Origin: Ectocarpus siliculosus
Taxonomy: Eukaryota; Sar; Phaeophyceae; Ectocarpales; Ectocarpaceae
DNA length: 64,000 nt
Assembly (NCBI GenBank): GCA_000310025.1
Contig: FN649729.1
Span: 923,014-987,013, forward strand
Reading direction: 5' to 3'
How positions within the stretch are numbered: the stretch's first letter is position 1; each line of letters begins with the position of its first letter. The position numbers were made by a program, and so were the translations under genes. The notes below the pieces were generated by a model that was given only the letters and a program-made list of their open reading frames with translations, was not told the DNA's origin and searched no databases. Shown here one piece after another: positions 48,796 to 58,300 of this stretch.

Positions 48796-51700
48796 ATGCC
48801 TCACCCCCGGAATGTCGCACTCGCAGCAATGGCGCTGTGGTTGGGCGCAATTGGTGCGTTAGCCTTCGTCGTGGTGGCTCCACACTCCTCTCTGTCAGCC
48901 TTCTCGAAACATGCGTCTCGCCAACCTCATGAGCACCACCTCCTGGGCTACCGCAACACTGGCGCTAGGAAGGCGCGAGGGGTCCAAGGCCTGTCAGCTT
49001 CGATACCGAGTGTGAGTTTTTAGTTCCGTTGCCCTAATGCTTGATACCCGACGCACTAGAAGCAAAAACTGCCGTCCCCGCTTCCATTTGAGTCAAGTTG
49101 CAGTGCTGACCCCCGCTGGCTCTTTCTCTCTCTCTCTCTCGTCCTCTACGAAATGCACGCATCACCTCTCTCGGCCCGGCTGCTCGAACACAGGGCTACG
49201 TGTCTACTGCAGTAGAGCGAACGCATGCGTGGGTCTTGTTAAGGCTGTATACGTACGTACACCGTTGCACTTTGGTTCCAGTTCCTACTGCTGTAAGATG
49301 CCTACACCGGTGTAGACCTCTGCTCGCTGGTGCTGCTGCTGATTTCGTTTTCCACCGTCGCAGGACCTGAAAGGAAGGGAAAGACTGGAAAAGTTCTTGG
49401 GCGACTGTGCTCTACTCGGCCCTACGCGCTTTGTTTCCGTAACCGACGGCGCTATCCTGGAGGCTGTGGGGTCGTTTGACAATCTCCGGTACACCGATCT
49501 TCCCAAGGGCAGGTGGGTGCGCGTGCCCAGGTTCAGACCAATTTGTTTGTGTTGCAGGTTCGGCCGCTGAACTTTAGGTTGAACGAGCGTACGGGACTGT
49601 CAGTTTTTTTTCCGGTGCAAACCCTGTGGTAGATGCGCCTGTCGCCCGCATTGATCTTGTTTACCGTGACGGCGACCGTTCGTTCGATGTAGGTACGCTA
49701 CCGTTTCCGAGGGCAAGGGGTTCGAGTGCCACCTCAACTGCGACAAAGTCAAGGTGAGTATTGCATAGTCTACGTACAGAGCATTTTTTACCGTCTTCGC
49801 GAGTGAGACCAGAGGTGACGATTCACACCACGACAGTTTTTTTTTTTTTTGCGTAACAGCGACCCTTGGAGAGCAGCAACGGCAACGAAAGAAGCTGTAA
49901 AAGGTAACTGTCTGTGGAGCGATACCAGGAAAAACGAATGTTGGGCTGTTTCTTGTAGAGCCGCATTCTTAACCTAAAAAACATCAAATCCAGGATCGAC
50001 AAAATTCGGCTTCTTGTAAAGCCGGATTTGTTACTTTTTCGGGTCAACGCAATACAGGATCAGGAATCCGTGTTGCGTTCACCCAGAAATTTGGCCAGTA
50101 ACCAGGACGTTGCCCTCCTGGATTTTCTGTCCCAACAATTTCACCGCTGATAAACCCAGGCGACATAATCGGCGAGAGCGAACTGACTTCTTGACGTATC
50201 GCTCCCATCAAGGGATCCGGGCAACCCTACGCTGAAGGGTTTGCTATTCTGCACGCTGGTTGTTGATGACCGCTCGGCACATGTGCGTAAAAAAGTCATT
50301 GATGAGCATCCCACCAAACATGGAGAGACTCCAAACGCCACGAGACAGCAACAAGGGACGCGGTTGGCAGAGACGGGAGGACACCGCAATTGATTTCTCG
50401 CTCTCAGGCCACCGATCGAAGCCAGACTGGCCAGGATGTGCTCTCTGTTCCTTGCTCTCTGCCGGTGTAGATTTGTTCAGCGGCTCGTACTCTCAATCGA
50501 CGGAGAGAAGCATACGCATGGTGTCCGTTGCTTTTTCGAACTAACTACCATATGGTATAATTTTTTCTCTTCTGCTTCACTCGAAAATAGACTGATTTGT
50601 TGAAGGCCTGAAAACAATTTTCAACAGACAGCTGGTGCACACGCAGACGACGATTTCGAATGATTGGATGAACGAGCAGCTGAGCAGATCTACTCCGAAA
50701 GAGAACAAGGAACAGAGAGCACATACTGGCCAGTCGGGCTTCGATCAGTGGCCTAGGGAGCGAGAAATCAGTATCTGTGTCCTCCCGTCTCTGACAAAAC
50801 GCGGGCCTTTTTGCTTTCTGGTGGCGTTTTGGCTCGTTTTGGCGTCTCCGTGTTTGGTGTGATGCGAAATGACTTTTTGTTCGCAAGCGTGCCGAGCGAC
50901 GATCAACAACCAGCGTGCAGAATAGCAAACCCTTCAGCGCAGCGTTGCTCGGAGCCCTCGATGGGAGCGATACGTCAAGAACTCACGTCGCACTCCATGA
51001 TTATGTCGACTGGGTTCGATCTATACCCAACCCCCAAGAATCCGCCTGACAAATCCGATTCACTACAAGAGGGGGGTACTTCCTATAAAAGAGAGAAAAA
51101 CATTTGTGGCACTTAGGGGCCGGACTTTTACCCAGCCGGAATTTTTGTAGATCCTGGATCTTGATGGATTTTGGGTTAAGAATCCCGCTGCATGAGAAAG
51201 AAACAGACATATAAGAACGAAAAAAATGAAGCGCTGAACCAGATTTGAACTGGTGACCTATTGAGCTGCAATCAATTGCTCTACCCCTGAGCTATCAGCG
51301 CATGCACATGGTTCGCAGAGGGTTAGCGCAGTTCTGTCTGACTCGAACGGATCCAATCATGTCTGTGCCCAGAACGTCCAATCGACGTTTGCATGTTTGA
51401 GCAGCTGTTGACAGTTTTTTTGTCTCATTGGCGACGAAGACGATAATTCGCGTGTTGATACGGAGTGTTCCTTGGCGCCTTCTACTGAGAGCATCTTCTT
51501 GTCGATGCCGCGTCTCGAAAGTTGAGCCCCCGTTGCTCACGAGCTTCCGTAGCTCCTTCTTAGATGGCTTGCACCCTTGCATGCTGAGCACGATAAACGA
51601 TAGGCAGATTTTAGGGCACCGGAATAGAGAGCAGCAACGGCAACGAAGCAGCCAGCTGTAAAGGGCAGCTGCTGGCTGGGGAGCGATGCCAGAACGAATG

Positions 51701-52924
51701 TCAGAACGGAAAAAAATGAAGCGCTGAACCAGATTTGAACTGGTGACCTATTGAGCTGCAATCAATTGCTCTACCCCTGAGCTATCAGCGCGTACACATG
51801 TGTGTAGTGCCGGTACGGTGCGGTTCCTTTTGTTTCGAACGCATAGCATGCCTGTCGTCTCGAAAGTTGAGCCCCCGTTGCTCACGAGCTTCCATAGCTC
51901 CTTCTTAGATGGCTTGCACCCTTGCATGCTGAGCACGATAAACGGTAGGCAGATCCCTGGGCACCGGAATAGAGAACAGCAACGGCAACGAAGCTGCTAG
52001 CTGTGAAAGGCAGCTGCTGGCTGGGAGCGATACCAGAACGAATGTCAGAACGGAAATAAAAAATGAAGCGCTGAACCAGATTTGAACTGGTGACCTATTG
52101 AGCTGCAATCAATTGCTCTACCCCTGAGCTATCAGCGCGTACACATGTGTGTAGTGCCGGTACGGTGCGGTTCCTTTTGTTTCGAACGTATGGCATGCCT
52201 GTCCCCAAGACGTCCCATCGACATTAGCATGAGCAGCTGTTGACAGTTTTTTTGTCTCACCGGCGAAGACGATAGTCTCGTGTGTTGGTATTCATAGGGT
52301 GTGTTTCCTTACTGAGAGCAATTTCTTATCCGATGCCGTGCCTCCAAGGTCGAGCCTCCGCTGCTCACGAACTTCTGTAGCTCCTTTTTAGATGGCCGGC
52401 GACGGGATATGCTGGTTAGTGTCCTAGTGTCCCATGGTTTACCGAGTGCTTACCAGTTCCACGTTCTGTTACATTGGAGGAAGCACGGAGCCAAAAGAAT
52501 TGACAAGAGAGTTGGAGAGAGTAGCCGGAAGAGTCGGGGGTACCCCTCGCGAATCGACGGAAACTTTAGCAAATCGTCTTTACAAACAGTTAACGGATTT
52601 CGTGGAAGACGCTCTTTTAGTTTTTTAGTTTGCCCCTCGCGCTAACGCCAGCGTTGCTACGCACCCCTCGCACCCTACTTCCTGCGCGGGTGCTCATGCC
52701 GATACATGGTGGTGCACGAAACGGAAATGTAGAGTATCAAGATGGTGACGAAGCAGAGTCCTGGCGGATCGTTCGACTTGTACATCACTCGTTTCTTAGA
52801 CGAGGAAGGAAACACGCTGCTCTCCGCGATGCTGCACGGCGTGGATGGCGCGTACGAGCCCGGGGCCGCTGACTACTGGGATAAGTTGAGGAAGACCTTC
52901 GGAGAGGACCAAAGCGTTGCGTAG
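48796..52924 (+). CDS. Putative plastid-targeted haem-utilisation HutX/ChuX-fold protein
   Basis: Four exons: 48796-49011, 49364-49512, 49693-49753, 52733-52924, phase-consistent, 205 residues. The first exon encodes a hydrophobic signal-peptide core (ALAAMALWLGAIGALAF) and then SLSAF, fitting the signal cleavage before Phe used in complex red plastids. The remaining 130 residues follow the bacterial HutX/ChuX layout from N to C: VTDGAILEAVGSF, then GRYATVSEGKGFECHLN, a basic KSIKMVTK strand, and YITRFLDEEGNTLLSAMLHG, closing with a helix. Those proteins bind haem for storage or breakdown. This assignment comes from motif order and is tentative. The key haem ligand cannot be judged. The last intron is 2,979 bp and contains a foldback element and three tRNA genes on the other strand. 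The gene is divergent from UTP14. Confidence 0.7.
49955..51195. mobile_element. Foldback element with arms of about 0.6 kb
   Basis: The left arm (about 49955-50545) is the inverted counterpart of the right arm (about 50600-51195). The outer ends match (attcttaacc...aaatccaggatc and its complement near 51155-51185), and the inner parts match over hundreds of bases, for example ggttgttgatNNNcgctcgg and atNgggagcgatacgtcaag. A spacer of 50-60 bases joins them. One frame is conserved on both arms (residues like SVQNSKPFS and LDGSDTSR), but it matches no family I recognise. No transposase is visible, so it is non-autonomous. It lies inside an intron of the HutX/ChuX-like gene. Confidence 0.8.
51230..51301 (-). 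tRNA. tRNA-Cys (GCA), copy 1
   Basis: Read on the minus strand, 72 nt: acceptor stem gcgctga/tcagcgc fully paired, D arm gctc...gagc, anticodon stem attga/tcaat around loop ttgcagc (anticodon GCA), T arm accag-ttcaaat-ctggt, discriminator T. U73 is the identity base of cysteine tRNAs. There is no intron. It lies in the last intron of a plus-strand gene. The T-arm and D-arm sequences serve as internal promoter boxes. Confidence 0.95.
51720..51791 (-). tRNA. tRNA-Cys (GCA), copy 2
   Basis: Identical to copy 1 over the whole 72-nt gene. The tRNA and its flanks are shared with copy 3 (cgtacacatgtgtgtagtgc just beyond the 5' end), showing that the gene was duplicated with surrounding DNA. Confidence 0.95.
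52067..52138 (-). tRNA. tRNA-Cys (GCA), copy 3
   Basis: Identical in sequence to copies 1 and 2, 347 bp from copy 2 and in the same orientation. All arms pair, so nothing suggests a pseudogene. Confidence 0.95.
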
Positions 52925-53762
52925 GTACCGTTTACCGGCGGCTTTTCCCCGTGGTAGGGGTAGAGACGGCAGTGCAAATTGCGGGCAGGCTCTTGTACCT
53001 TCGCGGGTTTGGGAAGCGCAGGGTGTGGGCAGAGAAGATCTTTCCGACGCCACTGCACAGTTTCGACGAACCGATATTGCTGTCCGCCGCATTCAAACGC
53101 CTCGGAAGCTCGATCTCTTGTAGATGTTCGGCGGTGCGCGACATAAACAAACAATAATTGATGTACCACTGTGAGGAAGTCTGCATGGCAAAGCGCTGGT
53201 GATGAATGCCACCGTTTTCTTGCAGGAAAACGCTTTAGTATCAAGCCCACCACTGGGTGGGCATCCGGACGTGTTTGTCTGCCACGCCACCTTTCTTTTC
53301 GTGTATTATATTGAAGCGTCGAACGATTTCAACGCAAAAGTGCTACCGGCAAAGGCAGTGCTCACAACACGAGATATGGCATTCCGACGAAATATGAGCG
53401 CGTGTGTGTTCGTCCCATCTATTCCGGCGCCAGTAAACTCACCTACCTTTCGGTGTATGAGTTTGTCGGGGTCACGCAAGAGAACGGTCACATAAGATCT
53501 CGAACCGGAAAGGGGGCTTTGATCCCTAGAGAAAGTGGGCCTAGGGTAGCGTTCACACCCGGAGTGGTCTAGACAACAAGTGTACCAACCAAAGGCCGCA
53601 ACAGTATGCGAACGATAGAAAGCAAGGACAGCCAGCTGGCGGCGCTTTGGGCTTGAGCTCCATCGCAGCAACAAGGGGCTTGACATGCTTGGCTCAAGAC
53701 TTGACTTTGATGCCCTTGAGTTCGAAACACAGCAAACGAAACCAGAGCCGACACCCTGGCGT

Positions 53763-54060
53763 GTCACGCTACAGATCGGGGTGTATTCTTCTCTCGTAGG
53801 TCACTCTGAGGAAGTGGCATGGTGAAGCCATGAATACTCATCCCCAGTTTTTTGTTCGGCACCAGCCCCAGCTTCGAGCAGTACATGAATGGCACCGCCG
53901 TTGTTGCTGACAGGCCCGGTAACCTCAGCAAGAAAAGAACAAACAGCGCTGTGTAGCGTTCGTCAACCGTGGCGTCAACATATCTTCGGTGTTTTTTACG
54001 GCAGCGGGCTCGCAACACGTCCACGTAACCAGTGTTCGCGGTAAGGATTCGGGTGCGAAC
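53763..54060 (-). pseudogene. Frameshifted ankyrin-repeat fragment
   Basis: Reading 54060 down to 53941, one frame gives TGYVDVLRA and VDATVDERYTALF, typical ankyrin helix and turn text. From about 53935 down to 53781 a different frame gives NNGGAIHVLLEAGAGAEQK and SWLHHATSSE followed by a stop. The two parts need a frame change without a good splice-site pair between them, so I call it a remnant. Ankyrin proteins are abundant in brown algae, so a decayed family member is plausible. Confidence 0.45.
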
Positions 54061-54753
54061 AAGCCAGAGGCAGCACGCAAGCTTTTCGACCAATCTCGGT
54101 GTCTTGTTATTATTGCCGTTTTGCCATGCTGAGGGAGGTTCGCCCCCGACCCCCACTCGAACCCCTGCCGGCTCCACCCAGCAACACCTTGGAGAAGAGA
54201 ACGCTGTACGGTACGGCCAACCGCCAACGGATCCACCACCAACGCTAGTTTCACCGCGAAATCTTCGTGTAACAATGGTTCTGGTATAAACCCTCTCAGA
54301 TTTACCCTCGGCCCTTTGATTGGTCTGAGGCGACGTGCGCGCAGACGCATGGATGAAACAATTGGTCGCCGTCTTCTCCCCCACAGAGACGTTCTGAAGG
54401 CCGCTTCAAAAATACCATCCCGCAACAGCACCCTTTTACCTTCTACACCACAACCTTGTCGTCACCAAGCCTAAGTTGCTTCCTTTTCTCGCCCTACTTC
54501 AAGCGAATCATCGCCTGTCCTTTAGGTGGAAGGAAGCATAGCGCCAGTTGTAGATGAGGAGGGGCTTCAGGTAGATGGTCTGACGTTGCTGCCTCTCCTC
54601 AGTTCAACGCGTCGCCCAAGAGTACTGCGCCGGCCACCTCCGGCTCGTGAGCATCCACTAGTATCTAAACGCGACAGGGGGGGGGGGGGGGTACTCAGGG
54701 GGGGGGGGGGGGGGGGCACCCCCGGGGGGGTACTGGGGGGAAAAAAAACAGGA

Positions 54754-54853
54754 NNNNNNNNNNNNNNNNNNNNNNNNNNNNNNNNNNNNNNNNNNNNNNN
54801 NNNNNNNNNNNNNNNNNNNNNNNNNNNNNNNNNNNNNNNNNNNNNNNNNNNNN
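54754..54853. other. Assembly gap (100 N) between G homopolymers
   Basis: Several G runs of 10-20 with short interruptions border the gap on both sides. The true gap length and local sequence are unreliable. Confidence 0.95.
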
Positions 54854-55305
54854 GGGGGGGGGGGGGGGGGCAGCAACGGTGGGGTGACTGGGGTGACAAA
54901 CGACAGGAGGGTCACCTAGCGGCGCATGAACAAAATAGCAGCACACCAATGGGCCGTTTCTCGGTCATTCGACGTTCCTACAAAGACCGCGAATCGACTC
55001 GACCCCGAAGTTACACTAGCGACGGCTGGGGTCCGCATGCAACGAACGGAATCTTGACAAGTCATGCATCCTGGCGCTGCAATGCAGTTGCCCATACATA
55101 AGAGTTATGTAGTCGTCACGCATCATTTGGTTGTTCAAAATCATGTGCTGCTCGGCAGAGGATGCGCCACGCGTGTGCGACGCCAAACGTCTCACACACA
55201 CACACACCCGATAAATCCGGAATGACCAGTCGCGTCTACCTTCGCTTGCCGTCATGACTTCTCCTGCAAGCGTCAACCAAAACATAAAACAACCTAAACA
55301 AACTT

Positions 55306-58300
55306 CTACCCCAACGAAATACCCCCCCTCCACCCCCCCGAACACGCATCCCCTCTCAGCAACGACCAACACGGACACAACACCCACATCGCTCCGATCC
55401 TTCGGTCGCCCCTCACCTCTTCCCCTAGAGCGACACCAGCCGCCAACCGCGAGTCCACGGCACCTCCCTGCCCGAACGCACCGGGGACCACCCACAGCCA
55501 TCCCAGATCCTTTCCTCCTCCTCTCAAAACCCCCATTTCTGAGAGGGCTGCCCCCACCAGCTGTGAGCAAAGGTAGGAAGCGCTGAGCGGCGTCTTCTCG
55601 CTCTTGCCCGAAGAGAAACTCGGCAACGTGGTTGTTTCCCCGATGGCGTCGGCGGTAGCACTCCCTCTCTGCCCCTCTCCGCTGCCCGCCGCGTTTGCAC
55701 ACATGACCACCTCCTCCTCCTCCTCCTCCTCCTCCTCCTCCTCCTCCTCCTTGGCAACGGCGAAGGCAGGACCCTGCCCCCGCCTGCTTTCTAACCCCGC
55801 CCGGCCGCCTCGGGCTACATCGCCGTGTTCGCCGCCGCCGCAGTCAGTGCTCTCACTAGGCATGGTTGGCTGAAATGCCGGCGAGCTAGGCGGAGGAGGC
55901 GTGCGCTTCGTCCGCGAACGGTCTCCCTTAGGTCCGCTCGGGGTGAAAGGGAGGACGATGCCGTAGGTCTTGAGAGAGTCGGGAGTCGGCACACACAGCA
56001 GTGTGAGGTTCGAGGGACAAAAAAAGAAACGAGAGAAAGAAGCGGATCGGGGGTAAACAAAATTACAGCCGGACAATCGAAGTGATACAACCGATAAATG
56101 CAGACTCCCACACACATCTCTCGTGTGTGCACACCTCAAATATACACCGCTTGTCCCTTACACAGTGTGGGCGAAGGTGTGATCCGACGCTGCTCCCACC
56201 TTTCCTTCCACCTGCCGCGAAAACTCTTCGAGCCGCGCCCTCGACTCTGCGGGGCGGGGACACCGGAGCCTCCGAAACGCCACCCTGCTGGCGAAACCCT
56301 GGTCGTGGTACGCCCTCACGCGCTCCACCAGGGGGTAGCGGTGAACGCCCCCGTGGGTGGACTCTAGGAGGTCCAATCGCCCACTCGGCCCTCCGGAAAC
56401 TACCTGCGGAAGTTTGACTCGATGTAAGTGGGCTGCGCTGGAAAATGCGGTGACATCAGATCAGGGGGAAGCGAGGCACCCTGGGGCTGCTTGTCGTCAA
56501 GTCTACACACCCACCAACAAGCAGAATATCGACAGCCTTGTAGCTAGAGTATGTCAACAACAAAAAACTTTGATACATATGGCTCGCACTTCTCGTCAAG
56601 CCTGGATCAGGGGTGAGGATTATCCTGTACAGGAGGCGCGTTGATGACGGGGCCAGAGTGGTGTGTGCTGCTCCGTACGGGGAACAAGCGCTTACACTTG
56701 GTTCACCATCAACAACGACGGAAACAACCACGGCCAAAAAAAAAACGGCCGGCACGATAACCCATGGGGGAGGGGTCGTAGGTGGGAACGACATACCGAA
56801 ATTGCTGTATCACTGTTGCTGCACCATATCACGAAGACAGCGACAACGCACACGTGAAAATCACACGCAATCAACGCGCAACACGACCAACTACCCACCA
56901 CTCCCACGTGATCCCACTGCGTTCTCAGCACCCAGCGCTGCAGCCGGCTGAGCATCCCCCGGCACCGAAACAAGACCACGTCCCCGCCGTGCGCCTCCTG
57001 CTCGAGCGCGTTAACCCTCTCCACCTTCCGCACCACTTCCTCTTCCTTGCCCGCTGCTGCCCGTGGCTCTCCCTCTCTCCCCGTGCCCACCGCCGGGTGT
57101 TCACGGCATCGCTCGTTCTCCGTCGCTTGGCGCGCACTACCGAGGCCACCATCGCTGTTGCCTTTCGGTGGTGGCGGCGACTGGCACCCTGTTTCGTGCG
57201 CCGGCGGCAAGAAGCGTGTTGCTTCTCCCTCCGCCGCTTCTCTCTGGCCCGTTGTGGCACCACCATCGCACTCACCCATGTCCGCCGCCGCCGCCGCAGC
57301 CGCAGCAGCAGCTCCGCTTTCGCCGGCAGCCGCCTGACCCCTTCGACAGTCTGCCATCCTGCGGCTGGTGCTGCCACGCGCAGTGTGGTTGCCTGACGTG
57401 GTTGAGTGCGGTGCAACCGAGCGGAGCGTGGGTGATTTCCCCGCTCTCTGTCCTCCGCGACGATTGGGATTCGGCGGGAACATGAGGTCGTGCCTGTGTT
57501 GTAGGCGTTGGGGCACGCAAAGTACGCCGAGGCGCGCGAGGGGAACGGTGGTCAAGCCCAGCCGGCCACGGGAAGAACGCTGTGTGAAGCAAGCAGAGTG
57601 TTCAAGACGAACATTAGAGTCGCTAACGATGCGGATTCCTTGCTAGTTTATCCCGGCCTCTTTATCTCTGGATAGAGATGGATTCGTTATGTTTTTGTAA
57701 CAAATACACAAAATAGAGACCGTAATATCAACACCAACCCCAAGATGCCTGCAGCGAAGCAGGCCGATTTATGTAGCTGAAGTTTTCGCGGTCGGTAGGG
57801 AAGGCCAAGCTTCCCGATGGTGTTTCGTTTGCCCGAAATGGGTGATCCCTTAACGGCCCGTCCAATACAAGAGGCCGGGTGCTTCAAACATAGTCAGTCC
57901 TTGTATGGTTTTGTGGGTCCTACTGAATTTTCACTGTTTTCCATTCGTGTATGTACACCTGTTTGGGTGTAGTTGGCCCGTGACGACCACGGAGGTGTCC
58001 GGGTTATCAGTTGGACGGTTATGGATGTCAGAAGGTACTGAGAGGAGACTGCACTTCTTTATTAATGCGATGACAACAGCAACAACAAGAGCTAAATAGA
58101 CGTTTCACCTCGAGGAAGACACCAGGCCCAAAAAAGAAAGCACCGCGCGGTTGGCCAACGCCTCGGGAATCGACAGGAGCTCCTGCAGGTATCTTTCCAG
58201 CTGATCTCGCCGAAGCCGCTCCATCTTTTCGGGGAACAGTCTCAGCATCCCGAACGTGCGCATCGGAGGCTTGGGCAACCTGCGAGATCACAGGGTGCCC

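Larger units (their letters stand above)
51310..52400 (-). pseudogene. BRCT-like coding fragments co-amplified with tRNA-Cys
   Basis: On the minus strand, 51310-51591 reads a BRCT-like piece: KPSKKELRKLVSNGGSTFE, then RIIVFVANETKK, then DVLGTDMIGS. The pattern GG followed by a hydrophobic strand and a D-V-x-x-x-x-x-I motif is typical of BRCT domains, as in REV1 or DNA ligase IV. Shorter copies recur at about 51855-51936 and 52335-52400, each placed in the same way relative to a tRNA-Cys gene. Copy 2 has lost the middle part. None has a start codon in context or flanking exons, so these look like captured gene fragments. The parent gene is not in this window. Confidence 0.45.
52925..55305. other. 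Intergenic with an ankyrin remnant and an assembly gap
   Basis: After the stop of the HutX/ChuX-like gene (52924) come its 3' UTR and unassigned sequence. A minus-strand frame near 53446-53500 ends at a good donor (aaag/gtaggtgag) after SYVTVLLRDPDKLIHRK, but no partner exon or family could be found. 53763-54060 holds ankyrin-like fragments. G runs flank a 100-N gap at 54754-54853. A frame near 54526-54660 has no recognisable content. Confidence 0.4.

Noticed and set aside
53306-53767. Minus-strand frame ending SYVTVLLRDPDKLIHRK at a good donor
   Set aside because: No partner exon or family could be found, so I describe it under the intergenic entry only.
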